Positions 15,941 to 23,776 of a stretch of 63,550 nucleotides of DNA are shown in pieces. The DNA lies in the NCBI RefSeq assembly GCF_020687245.1, contig NZ_JAJEQG010000013.1, forward strand, positions 1-63,550. Reading direction: 5' to 3'. The number at the start of each line of letters is the position of its first letter. The stretch's first letter is position 1. The DNA comes from Faecalibacterium longum CLA-AA-H243. Lineage in GTDB: Bacteria > Bacillota > Clostridia > Oscillospirales > Ruminococcaceae. Under the pieces are notes generated by a model. That model searched no databases. It saw nothing but the letters and a program-made list of their open reading frames with translations, and was not told the origin of the DNA. Made by a program: the position numbers and the translations under genes.

Positions 15941-16660
15941 ATGGCTACTCCTCACATCAGCGCCGAAAAGGGCGATTTCGCAAAGACTGTCCTGATGCCG
16001 GGCGACCCCCTGCGCGCAAAGTTCATTGCTGACACCTTCCTGAAGGATGTCCGTCAGGTGACGGATGTCCGCGGGATGCTGGGCTTTACCGGCACCTATG
16101 AGGGCCGTCCCATCAGCGTGATGGGCAGCGGCATGGGTATGCCCTCCATCGGCATCTATTCCTACGAGCTGTTCAAGTTCTACGATGTGGACAACATCAT
16201 CCGCATCGGCTCCGCTGGCAGCTACACTGCCGACGCCAAGCTGTTCGACACCGTTCTGGCTACCGGTGCGGTCAGTGAGTCCAACTATGCCCGCGTCCAG
16301 AGCGGCAACGACCACGACATCACCTTCCCCAGCGAGACTCTGAATGACAAGCTGCGCGCCTCCGCCAAGAAGCAGGGCATCAAGCTCATCGAGGGCAACA
16401 TCCACTCCTCCGACGTTTTCTACCGTCAGCCTTCCGATGCAAAGCCCACCTACTGGGAGCTGCTGCGCGACGAGCGCGGCTGCCTCTGCGTGGAGATGGA
16501 GAGCTTTGCTCTGTTCGCCAACGCCGAGGTGCTGGGCAAGAACGCTGCCTGCCTGCTGACCATCTCCGACAGCTTTGTCTCCCCGGAGATCACCACCGCA
16601 GAGCAGCGCCAGAAGAGCTTCACCGATATGATGAAGGTCGCACTGGGCGCGGAGTATTGA
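15941..16660 (+). CDS. deoD: Purine-nucleoside phosphorylase, DeoD type
   Basis: Phosphorolysis of purine (deoxy)nucleosides to base and pentose-1-phosphate, which DeoB then converts. The 239 residues start with MATPHISAEKGDFAKTVLMP and carry GDPLRAK and the IRIGSAGSY loop; CVEMESFALF near the C-terminus is the ribose-binding motif of the hexameric class. Ribosome site AAAAAGGAG. It is followed by a perfect terminator and separated from the rest of the salvage genes by a toxin-antitoxin pair. Confidence 0.96.
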   Translation: MATPHISAEKGDFAKTVLMPGDPLRAKFIADTFLKDVRQVTDVRGMLGFTGTYEGRPISVMGSGMGMPSIGIYSYELFKFYDVDNIIRIGSAGSYTADAKLFDTVLATGAVSESNYARVQSGNDHDITFPSETLNDKLRASAKKQGIKLIEGNIHSSDVFYRQPSDAKPTYWELLRDERGCLCVEMESFALFANAEVLGKNAACLLTISDSFVSPEITTAEQRQKSFTDMMKVALGAEY

Positions 16661-16674
16661 TTTAACCATAATAC

Positions 16675-16708
16675 AAAAAGACTGCTGTCGGCCGACAGCA
16701 GTCTTTTT
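16675..16708. terminator. Bidirectional terminator after deoD
   Basis: A perfect 34-base palindrome with GACTGCTGTCGGCCGACAGC at its centre, flanked by A5 on the left and T5 on the right; it serves deoD and the converging toxin gene. Confidence 0.9.
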
Positions 16709-16713
16709 GCTTC

Positions 16714-16977
16714 TCAGGTATCCGTGTAATGACCGTAACAGGACGCAATGATGATGTTTCCATCCTGCTCCCGGTAGACGATGCGGTGGGTGTCGTCGAT
16801 ACGCCGACTCCACCATCCGCTCAAATCTCCCTTCAAAGGCTCGGGCTTGCCGATGCCCTCATAGGTGTTCCGCTGAATGTCTTTTATGAGGGAGTTGATT
16901 CGCTTCAGCAGCTTTTTGTCCCGCGTCTGCCAAAGACAATAATCTTCCCACGCTTCCTCTTCCCACAGCAGCCTCAT
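16714..16977 (-). CDS. yoeB: YoeB/Txe-family mRNA interferase toxin
   Basis: Ribosome-dependent endoribonuclease of the RelE fold. The 87 residues show the family pattern: WEDYCLWQTRDKKLLKRIN at the N-terminus, KPEPLKGDLSGWWSRRID in the middle and the catalytic C-terminal GHY after IIIASCY. Its ATG overlaps the antitoxin stop codon by one base (TGATG), so the pair is translationally coupled. It lies inside the nucleoside salvage region but has no evident functional link to it. Confidence 0.93.
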   Translation of the reverse strand: MRLLWEEEAWEDYCLWQTRDKKLLKRINSLIKDIQRNTYEGIGKPEPLKGDLSGWWSRRIDDTHRIVYREQDGNIIIASCYGHYTDT

Positions 16978-17243
16978 CAGTCCACCTCGATCAGTTCATG
17001 TTCGGTGAGCTTGGCTTTGCCGGTGTCAATATCATGGACGATTTGACGGAGATGGTTGATGTTGCTTTCAGAATAGAAGGGGTCAGCGGAGACTTCAAAG
17101 GGGATCCGATGCTCGCGCGACACTTTCTTTGCAAAAATCGTGAAGGCTGTCGTCATCGAAAGCCCCATCTCGGCACAGACCTCCTCCATGCTCCGCTTGA
17201 GGTCGGGGTCCATCCGAAAATTCACATTGACTGCGTTTGCCAT
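16977..17243 (-). CDS. relB: RelB/DinJ-family antitoxin
   Basis: An 88-residue antitoxin. The N-terminal ribbon-helix-helix (VNVNFRMDPDLKRSMEEVC, then MSTT-like LSMTTAFTIFAKK) would bind DNA as a dimer; the C-terminal HELIEVD tail would wrap YoeB. Start by AAAGGAGG. It is first in the operon with yoeB, behind a promoter whose spacer contains a perfect palindrome, the probable autoregulatory operator. Confidence 0.92.
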   Translation of the reverse strand: MANAVNVNFRMDPDLKRSMEEVCAEMGLSMTTAFTIFAKKVSREHRIPFEVSADPFYSESNINHLRQIVHDIDTGKAKLTEHELIEVD

Positions 17244-17268
17244 TCTGATGCGCCTCCTTTATAATTCT

Positions 17269-17297
17269 ATTATATTCATTTGTAATGACAAATGCAA
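17269..17297 (-). promoter_or_regulatory. Promoter and operator of the toxin-antitoxin operon
   Basis: Minus-strand TTGCAT (17292-17297), 17 bases, TATAAT (17269-17274). A perfect 7-base-arm palindrome CATTTGT-AATG-ACAAATG covers 17277-17294, that is, the spacer and part of the -35 box; RelB-type antitoxins repress by binding such sites. Confidence 0.75.
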
Positions 17298-17334
17298 GAG
17301 CTGTCATTGCATAATGCTGCGTAATTATCGCCGC

Positions 17335-17363
17335 TTGCACTTCTTAAAAGAATGATTTATACT
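17335..17363 (+). promoter_or_regulatory. Promoter of the GNAT-Cdd gene
   Basis: TTGCAC (17335-17340), 17 bases, TATACT (17358-17363). The leader contains a 12-base direct repeat ACGACACAGAAG (17371-17382 and 17388-17399). Confidence 0.7.
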
Positions 17364-17402
17364 TAAATACACGACACAGAAGAATGTACGACACAGAAGG
17401 GA

Positions 17403-18344
17403 ATGAGGCCGATGAACAGAGAAACGGTGAACATGGTGCGCAGTCCGATTTCTGTGGAGGGGAACATCCGGCTTGTTCCGTATTATCCGGCCTACGATAC
17501 AGCACTTGCGTGGTATCAGGATGCACAGCTCTGCAAACAGGTAGATAACAGGGACTTCGTTTATGATTTGCCACTGCTGAAGCGGATGTATCATTATCTG
17601 GACACACACGGGGAACTGTTTTATATCGAGTATCGGGGTGTGCTTTGTGGTGACGTCAGCCTGCGGACGACCGGCGAGCTTGCCATCGTCATCTGCAAGG
17701 AGTACCAGAATAAACACATCGGGCGGAAGGTCATCGAAAAAATGCTGGAGCTGGCTCGGGAAAGGGGTTTGGCGGAGTGCTTCGCGCACATCTATTCCTT
17801 CAATACCCAGTCGCAGAAAATGTTTGAATCCATTGGCTTCGTCCCACAGGACGAGGAACGCCATATCTACAAATTGCAAAAAGGAGAACCGACCATGACA
17901 AAACTGACTCTGGAAGAAAAGCAGGAGCTCATCCGGATGGCCCTTGCGGCCAGGGAGAGGGCTTACGCGCCTTACAGCGACTTTATGGTGGGCGCTGCCC
18001 TGCGCGCCGAGGATGGCCGCATCTTCACCGGCTGCAACGTGGAGAATGCCGCCTTTACCCCCACCAGCTGCGCCGAGCGGACGGCCCTGTTCAAGGCTGT
18101 GGCCGAGGGCGTGACCAGGTTCACCGACATCGCCGTGGTGGGTGCGCGCCGGGGCGAAGTCAACAAGCAGATCACCTCGCCCTGCGGCGTCTGCCGTCAG
18201 GCGCTGTTCGAATTCGGCGGCCCGGAGCTGAATGTCATCATGGCAAAAAGCCCGGACGATTTCATCGAGCGCAGCATGGACGAGCTGCTGCCCTTCGGCT
18301 TCGGTCCCTCCAACGTGGCGGGCAACAAGGCCGTGGAAGATTGA
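17403..18344 (+). CDS. cdd: Fused GNAT acetyltransferase-cytidine deaminase
   Basis: One open frame of 313 residues joins two proteins. Residues 1 to about 163 look like a GNAT N-acetyltransferase (acetyl-CoA loop YQNKHIGRKVIEKML). From Met165 (base 17895) follows a complete cytidine deaminase with zinc motifs TSCAERTAL and PCGVCRQAL, which converts (deoxy)cytidine to (deoxy)uridine for the pyrimidine phosphorylase. Between them the bases AAGGAGAACCGACC are a normal ribosome site read in frame as KGEPT, so free Cdd is probably also made. Start 17403; 17412 is an alternative. GNAT substrate unknown. The BMP-nucleoside transporter follows. Confidence 0.85.
   Translation: MRPMNRETVNMVRSPISVEGNIRLVPYYPAYDTALAWYQDAQLCKQVDNRDFVYDLPLLKRMYHYLDTHGELFYIEYRGVLCGDVSLRTTGELAIVICKEYQNKHIGRKVIEKMLELARERGLAECFAHIYSFNTQSQKMFESIGFVPQDEERHIYKLQKGEPTMTKLTLEEKQELIRMALAARERAYAPYSDFMVGAALRAEDGRIFTGCNVENAAFTPTSCAERTALFKAVAEGVTRFTDIAVVGARRGEVNKQITSPCGVCRQALFEFGGPELNVIMAKSPDDFIERSMDELLPFGFGPSNVAGNKAVED
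17881..17897 (+). promoter_or_regulatory. In-frame ribosome-binding site and start for free Cdd
   Basis: AAGGAG at 17881-17886, eight bases, ATG at 17895. It lies inside the fused frame with no stop codon between the two domains. Confidence 0.7.
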
Positions 18345-18450
18345 ACACAGCTGCGCGAAAAAGGCTGGGTGGAGCGGATTTTCCGGGATAAGTATGTTTT
18401 TTATACAATTTTGATAAAATAATTGTAAATGTTTTGTAATCGGAAAAGGC

Positions 18451-18479
18451 TTGCATCTGTCACTTCTTCCCGCTATACT
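18451..18479 (+). promoter_or_regulatory. Promoter of the BMP lipoprotein gene
   Basis: TTGCAT (18451-18456), 17 bases, TATACT (18474-18479). Confidence 0.75.
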
Positions 18480-18488
18480 TGAGCCAGT

Positions 18489-18510
18489 AAATGTGCAAGT
18501 GCGCACATTT
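18489..18510. promoter_or_regulatory. Putative operator at the nucleoside-transporter promoter
   Basis: Inverted repeat AAATGTGC-N6-GCACATTT starting about 10 bases after the -10 box, thus around the transcription start. Position suits a repressor site, perhaps nucleoside responsive. Confidence 0.5.
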
Positions 18511-18556
18511 CGTCAACAAAACGCGATTATATTAAAATAAAAGGAGAGTTTTCATT

Positions 18557-19729
18557 ATGATGATTTCTCGTCGTAACTTCCTGGCAGTGGCTGGCGCCGC
18601 TGCTGCTGCCGCTGCTCTGACTGCCTGCGGCGGTTCTTCCTCTTCCACTGCTTCCTCTGCAGCTGCCTCCACCAGCGCAGCCGCTTCCACCGCTGAGGGC
18701 GGCGAGAAGATCGTGAAGGTCGCTCTGACCTGCGACACCGGCACCATCGACGATGAGAGCTTCAACCAGGCCTGCTGGACCGCTGTTTCCGGCTACATGG
18801 GCGATGACTGCCAGTACTACATCCCCGAGGCTGACGCTTCCGATGAGGACCGCGAGACCATGATCCGTCAGGCTGTCAACGACGGCGCTGACGTCATCGT
18901 CTGCGTCGGCTACCTGTACGGCGCTTCCCTGGCATGGGCTGCTGACCAGTACCCCGATGTCAAGTTCATCGCTATCGATGTCACCCAGGGCGACATCGGC
19001 ACCGACGCCATCCCCGCAAACTGCTACTGCATCACCTTCAAGGAGGAGCAGGCAGGTTATATGGCTGGCTACGCTGTCGTTAAGGACGGCAAGACCAAGC
19101 TGGGCTTCCTCGGCGGCATGGCTGTCCCCGCTGTCATCCGTTACGGCTACGGCTATGTGCAGGGCGCTGATGCTGCTGCTCAGGAGCTGGGTACCAACAT
19201 CGACATCAACTACTTCTACGGCGGCCAGTTCTACGGCGATGCTAACATCACCTCCCGTATGGAGGGCTGGTACTCCAACGGCACGCAGGTCGTCTTCGCC
19301 TGCGGCGGCGGCATCTACACCTCCGCTGTTGAGGCTGCTCTGAAGAGCAACGGCTATGTCGTCGGCGTTGACGTTGACCAGAACTACATCGGTGTCAACG
19401 GCGTGGCAGACGGCTCCTTCGCTTACAACCCCTTCATCACCTCCGCTATGAAGGGCCTGACCGAGGCTGTCAACACCGCTCTGTCCGACATCGATGCAGG
19501 CGATTGGGGCGACATCGCTGCTTCCAACGGCAACTTCGGTCTGGAGGACGGCGACTACGTCGGTCTGCCCACTGATGCTGACAGCTGGAACTTCGAGACC
19601 TTCACCACCGACGAGTACGAGGCTCTGAAGGAGAAGATCAAGAGCGGCGAGATCACTGTGGACAACAGCTCTGACGATAGCACCAAGCCCACCGTCAGCG
19701 AGTTCACCACCGTCAACTACATCCAGTAA
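18557..19729 (+). CDS. BMP-family nucleoside-binding lipoprotein
   Basis: Extracellular substrate-binding protein of the basic membrane protein family, which in Gram-positives delivers nucleosides to a NupOPQ-type ABC importer. The 390 residues begin with a Tat-like SRRNFLA followed by an alanine-rich stretch and a lipobox LTAC (C24), then a Ser/Ala linker and the periplasmic-binding fold from about residue 50 (VALTCDTGTIDDESFNQ). Start by AAAAGGAGAG. A terminator lies between it and the ATPase gene, which would give more binding protein than transporter. Family secure; nucleoside specificity is inferred from the salvage genes around it. Confidence 0.92.
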   Translation: MMISRRNFLAVAGAAAAAAALTACGGSSSSTASSAAASTSAAASTAEGGEKIVKVALTCDTGTIDDESFNQACWTAVSGYMGDDCQYYIPEADASDEDRETMIRQAVNDGADVIVCVGYLYGASLAWAADQYPDVKFIAIDVTQGDIGTDAIPANCYCITFKEEQAGYMAGYAVVKDGKTKLGFLGGMAVPAVIRYGYGYVQGADAAAQELGTNIDINYFYGGQFYGDANITSRMEGWYSNGTQVVFACGGGIYTSAVEAALKSNGYVVGVDVDQNYIGVNGVADGSFAYNPFITSAMKGLTEAVNTALSDIDAGDWGDIAASNGNFGLEDGDYVGLPTDADSWNFETFTTDEYEALKEKIKSGEITVDNSSDDSTKPTVSEFTTVNYIQ

Positions 19730-19743
19730 TCAGAAACTTCCCG

Positions 19744-19780
19744 GGCGGGACGCTTTGCAAAGGGCGTCCCGCCTTTTTTG
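19744..19780 (+). terminator. Terminator between the BMP and ATPase genes
   Basis: Stem GGCGGGACGC / GCGTCCCGCC (19744-19753, 19764-19773) and T6. A further -10 (TATAAT, 19895-19900) with a weak -35 before the ATPase gene suggests a second promoter. Confidence 0.8.
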
Positions 19781-19952
19781 TATGCTTTTTCAAGACGATG
19801 AAGGAATGTTCGTCGAAATGTACAAAAGTAATACTTATGATACAGCAAAACACTAAATTTTCAAAAAGAAGTGTGCAAAACAGCAAAAATACGGTATAAT
19901 GGGCATTACAATAGTATAAGTGTCGTTTGGACACGAAAGGAGAGTGAGCAGA

Positions 19953-21491
19953 TTGGCAGAGGATTTTGTGATCGAGATGCTCCATATCACCAAGGAGTTC
20001 CCGGGCATCAAGGCAAACGACGACATTACCCTGCAGCTGCGCAAAGGTGAGGTCCATGCCCTGCTGGGCGAGAACGGCGCAGGCAAAAGTACCCTGATGA
20101 GCGTGCTGTTCGGCCTGTATCAGCCGGAGGAGGGTAAGATCCTCAAAAACGGCAAGGAGGTCGCCATCCGCAACCCCAACGATGCAAATGCACTGGGCAT
20201 CGGCATGGTCCACCAGCACTTCAAGCTGGTGGAGTGCTTCAGCGTGCTGGACAACATCATTCTGGGCGTGGAGCCCAACAAGCTGGGCTTTTTGCAGAAG
20301 GCCGAGGCCCGCAAGAAGGTCGTGGCCCTGAGCGAGAAGTACGGTCTGCGTGTTGACCCCGATGCGCTCATCAGTGATATTTCGGTCGGTATGCAGCAGC
20401 GCGTGGAGATTTTGAAGATGCTCTACCGCGACAATGAGATCCTCATCTTCGACGAACCCACCGCTGTGCTGACCCCGCAGGAGATCGACGAGCTGATGGA
20501 GATCATGCGCGGGTTCAAGAAGGAGGGCAAGTCCATCCTCTTTATTACCCACAAGCTCAACGAGATCATGGCGGTCGCCGACCGCTGCACCGTCCTGCGC
20601 AAGGGCAAGTATATGGGTACCGTGGACATCAAGGACACCACCAAGGAAGAGCTTTCCCGCATGATGGTCGGCCGTGATGTCCAGCTTCAGGTCGATAAAA
20701 AGCCCGCTCACCCGGGCGATGTCGTGCTGGACGTGGAGGGCGTCACCATCCATAACGACCAGCGCAAGAAGGACTCCGTCAAGGACGTCACCTTCCAGGT
20801 CCACGCAGGCGAGATCGTCTGTCTGGCGGGCATCGAGGGCAACGGCCAGACCGAGCTTGTCTATGGCCTCACCGGCCTCGAAAAACTGTCGGGCGGCAAG
20901 ATCACACTGGACGGCAAGGACATCACCCGCGAGAGCATCCGTCAGCGCTCGAAGGACGGCATGAGCCACATCCCCGAAGACCGCCACAAGCACGGTCTGG
21001 TGCTGGATTACAGCCTCGAGAACAACATGGTGCTCCAGCGCTACTGGCAGCCCGAGTTCCAGAAGGGCGGCTTCATCCAGTCCGATAAAGTCCGCGAGTA
21101 CTCCGATAAGCTGATCGCTCAGTACGACGTCCGCAGCGGTCAGGGCAGCTCCACCATCGTGCGCAGCATGTCCGGCGGCAACCAGCAGAAGGCCATCATC
21201 GCCCGCGAGATCGACAAAGACCCCAAGCTGCTGGTGGCTGTTCAGCCCACCCGCGGCCTGGATGTCGGCGCTATCGAATACATCCACCGCCAGATCGTCG
21301 CCCAGCGCGACAAGGGCAAAGCTGTCCTGCTGGTCAGCCTCGAGCTGGATGAGGTCATGAACCTGTCCGACCGCATCCTCGTCATGTACGAGGGCGAGAT
21401 CGTGGGCGAGTTCGACCCCAAGACCACCACTGTGCAGGAGCTGGGCCTCTACATGGCCGGCGCACGCAAGCAGGGAAAGGAGAGCAAATAA
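19953..21491 (+). CDS. Nucleoside ABC importer ATPase (NupO-like)
   Basis: Two tandem ATP-binding domains in one 512-residue chain, the layout of sugar- and nucleoside-type importers. The first has Walker [10 protein letters not shown] and Walker [12 protein letters not shown]; the second has [10 protein letters not shown] in place of Walker A and signature [15 protein letters not shown]. The degenerate second site is usual for this family. I place the start at TTG 19953, behind AAAGGAGAG; the upstream GTG frame lacks a site. The permease gene follows with no gap. Confidence 0.92.
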   Translation: MAEDFVIEMLHITKEFPGIKANDDITLQLRKGEVHALLGENGAGKSTLMSVLFGLYQPEEGKILKNGKEVAIRNPNDANALGIGMVHQHFKLVECFSVLDNIILGVEPNKLGFLQKAEARKKVVALSEKYGLRVDPDALISDISVGMQQRVEILKMLYRDNEILIFDEPTAVLTPQEIDELMEIMRGFKKEGKSILFITHKLNEIMAVADRCTVLRKGKYMGTVDIKDTTKEELSRMMVGRDVQLQVDKKPAHPGDVVLDVEGVTIHNDQRKKDSVKDVTFQVHAGEIVCLAGIEGNGQTELVYGLTGLEKLSGGKITLDGKDITRESIRQRSKDGMSHIPEDRHKHGLVLDYSLENNMVLQRYWQPEFQKGGFIQSDKVREYSDKLIAQYDVRSGQGSSTIVRSMSGGNQQKAIIAREIDKDPKLLVAVQPTRGLDVGAIEYIHRQIVAQRDKGKAVLLVSLELDEVMNLSDRILVMYEGEIVGEFDPKTTTVQELGLYMAGARKQGKESK

Positions 21492-22658
21492 ATGAACAAG
21501 AAAAAACTTTCCCACAGCAACCTCAACAGCTCCATCACCAGTGTGCTGGCCGCGCTGCTGTGCATCGTCATCGGCATGGCTGTGGGCTTCCTCGTGCTGC
21601 TGGCCATCAACCCGGCCCATGCATGGGGCGACGGCTTTGTCCGCATCATTAAGGGCGGCTTCCATGACGCCCCCTACGGCGTCGGCAAGGAGCTGGCCAA
21701 CGCAGCACCCCTCATCATGACCGGTCTGTCCGTGGCCTTCGCCTTCAAGACCGGCCTGTTCAACATCGGTGCTGCCGGTCAGTACACGCTGGGCGCTTAC
21801 GGCGCACTCTACTGTGCCATCATGCTCAAGATGCCCTGGTATGTCTGCCTGATCGTCGCCACCATCCTCGGCGGCATCTGGGGCGCTATCCCCGGCTTCT
21901 TCAAGGCTTACTTCAACATCAACGAGGTCATCACCTCTATTATGTTCAACTGGATCGGCCTGTATCTGGTCAATGAGCTTATCTACCAGAACGGCACCGG
22001 CCCCATGTACGACGTGCGCAACACCCGTACCCTGAACCTGAGCAAGAACGCTGAGTACGCCCAGTCCATCATCCCGGACTTCGGCCTGAACAAGATGTTC
22101 CAGACCAATAGCACCACCATTGCGATCTTCCTCGCTGCGGCAGTCGCCATTCTGATCTGGGTCATCCTGAACAAGACCACCTTTGGCTATGAGCTGAAGG
22201 CCGTCGGCCTGAACAAGAGCGCCGCCCGCTACGCCGGCATCAACGAGAAGAAGAACATCATCCTCTCCATGGCCATTGCAGGCGCTCTGGCAGGCTTCGG
22301 CGCCGGCCTCTACTACCTGTCCAACGTCTCTCAGTGGAACCCGCTGAACTCCACCAGCCTGCCGGCCATGGGCTTCAACGGCATCTCTGTGGCCCTGCTG
22401 GCAAGCTCCAACCCCATCGGCACCATCTTCTCCGCAATCTTCATCTCCCACATCTCGGTCGGCGGCTCTTTCCTGTCCACCAAGTATTACCCCACCGAGA
22501 TCTCCGACCTGATCAGCGGTATCATCATCTACCTGTGCGCATTCTCCATGCTGTTCCGTGGCAAGATCCACTCCATGCTGTTCAAGAATGCGGACAAGAC
22601 CAACGTGAATGCAGAGCCTGCCCCTGCTAAGACCGAAACCAAGAAGGAGGGCAAGTGA
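21492..22658 (+). CDS. Nucleoside ABC importer permease 1 (NupP-like)
   Basis: A 388-residue integral membrane protein of the branched-chain/sugar-type permease family with about ten hydrophobic segments and the characteristic LFNIGAAGQYTLGAYGA motif. Its ATG directly follows the ATPase stop codon. The C-terminal tail is rich in Ala, Lys and Glu. It pairs with the next gene to form the channel of a BMP-dependent nucleoside importer. Confidence 0.92.
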   Translation: MNKKKLSHSNLNSSITSVLAALLCIVIGMAVGFLVLLAINPAHAWGDGFVRIIKGGFHDAPYGVGKELANAAPLIMTGLSVAFAFKTGLFNIGAAGQYTLGAYGALYCAIMLKMPWYVCLIVATILGGIWGAIPGFFKAYFNINEVITSIMFNWIGLYLVNELIYQNGTGPMYDVRNTRTLNLSKNAEYAQSIIPDFGLNKMFQTNSTTIAIFLAAAVAILIWVILNKTTFGYELKAVGLNKSAARYAGINEKKNIILSMAIAGALAGFGAGLYYLSNVSQWNPLNSTSLPAMGFNGISVALLASSNPIGTIFSAIFISHISVGGSFLSTKYYPTEISDLISGIIIYLCAFSMLFRGKIHSMLFKNADKTNVNAEPAPAKTETKKEGK

Positions 22659-22659
22659 T

Positions 22660-23577
22660 ATGCTGCTTCTCATCAAGTATACTCTGCTGTATGGCATCGT
22701 GCTGATGCTGGTCGCTCTGGGCGGTATGTTCAGTGAGCACTCCGGCATCATCAACATCGCACTGGAAGGCATCATGGTCATCGGCGGTGTGGCGGGTGTC
22801 CTCACCCTCACCATGCTGCCCGAGAGCCTGCCGGCTTTCGCCACCGTGCTCATCGCGGTGCTGGCGGCGGCTATCGCCGGCATGGTCTACAGCCTGCTGC
22901 TGGCCTTCGCGTCCATCAACCTGAAAGCGGACCAGACCATCGGCGGCACGGCCCTGAACCTGCTGGCGACGGCGGTGGCTGTGGTCATCTCCAAGAACTT
23001 CAGCGACAGCGGCAGCGCCAAGCTGAACTACTCCAACAAGCCTTTCCTGTTCAGCATCGGCGGCCTGGAGCTGAGCATCTTTGTCCCGTTGGGCATCGCA
23101 CTGCTCATCATCAGCTACATCGTGCTGTACAAGACCCGCTTCGGCCTGCGTCTGCGCGCCTGCGGCGAGCATCCTCAGGCTGCGGACTCTGTGGGCATCA
23201 ACGTCTACAAGATGCGTTATGCCGGTGTCGTCATCTCGGGCGCTCTGGGTGCCATCGGCGGTCTGGCCTATATCGTGCCTCCCGTCCAGACCTGGAACTT
23301 TGAGGTCGGCGTGGCCGGTGCAGGCTTCCTTGCCATGGCCGTTATGATCTTTGGCCAGTGGAAGCCCTTCAACATCTGCGGCGCAGCCATGTTCTTTGCC
23401 GTGTTCAAGAGTCTGGCCAACATCGCCGACTCCACCTTCCTCGCACAGCTCCACTGGTCCAGCAACATCTACAACATGATGCCCTTTGTGGCATCCATGG
23501 TCATTCTGGCCTTCACCTCCAAAAACAGCATGGCCCCCAAGGCCGAGGGTATCCCCTACGACAAGGGTTCTCGCTGA
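22660..23577 (+). CDS. Nucleoside ABC importer permease 2 (NupQ-like)
   Basis: Second permease, 305 residues, with the SGIINIALEGIMVIGG segment near the N-terminus and the C-terminal KMRYAGVVISGALGAIGG block typical of the partner permease. The start at 22660 uses AAGGAGGG, one base after the upstream stop; a longer frame inside the previous gene is not needed. It ends the transporter operon before a terminator. Confidence 0.92.
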   Translation: MLLLIKYTLLYGIVLMLVALGGMFSEHSGIINIALEGIMVIGGVAGVLTLTMLPESLPAFATVLIAVLAAAIAGMVYSLLLAFASINLKADQTIGGTALNLLATAVAVVISKNFSDSGSAKLNYSNKPFLFSIGGLELSIFVPLGIALLIISYIVLYKTRFGLRLRACGEHPQAADSVGINVYKMRYAGVVISGALGAIGGLAYIVPPVQTWNFEVGVAGAGFLAMAVMIFGQWKPFNICGAAMFFAVFKSLANIADSTFLAQLHWSSNIYNMMPFVASMVILAFTSKNSMAPKAEGIPYDKGSR

Positions 23578-23593
23578 TTCGAGCGTATTTTCC

Positions 23594-23630
23594 GGGCGCA
23601 GCTGCTTTTCCGGGCGGCTGCGCCCTTTTT
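23594..23630 (+). terminator. Terminator after the nucleoside importer
   Basis: Stem GGGCGCAGC / GCTGCGCCC (23594-23602, 23617-23625) and T5. Confidence 0.8.
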
Positions 23631-23663
23631 GCTTCTTTTTCAACAGATTCCACAAAACAGCGC

Positions 23664-23691
23664 TTGCTTTTGCGGGAAAATTTGCTATACT
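23664..23691 (+). promoter_or_regulatory. Promoter of the pyrimidine-nucleoside phosphorylase gene
   Basis: TTGCTT (23664-23669), 16 bases, extended TGCTATACT (-10 at 23686-23691). Confidence 0.65.
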
Positions 23692-23776
23692 TGGATTACA
23701 ATGTCATACTATTGCCGGAGGCGGGGCAGCGCGGCCCGGGCCGTCGGCGGAGAATATTATTTAGGAGCGTGACCTT

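Noticed and set aside
12890-16816. 1308-codon minus-strand frame opposite the RluA, M23 and deoD genes
   Set aside because: Spans several well-supported plus-strand genes; no motif or start signal.
17371-17399. Direct repeat ACGACACAGAAG as the start of a CRISPR or tandem array
   Set aside because: Only two copies, 17-base period, within a leader; no array and no cas genes in the window.
19713-22883. 1056-codon minus-strand frame opposite the nucleoside importer
   Set aside because: Antisense shadow of the ATPase and permease genes.
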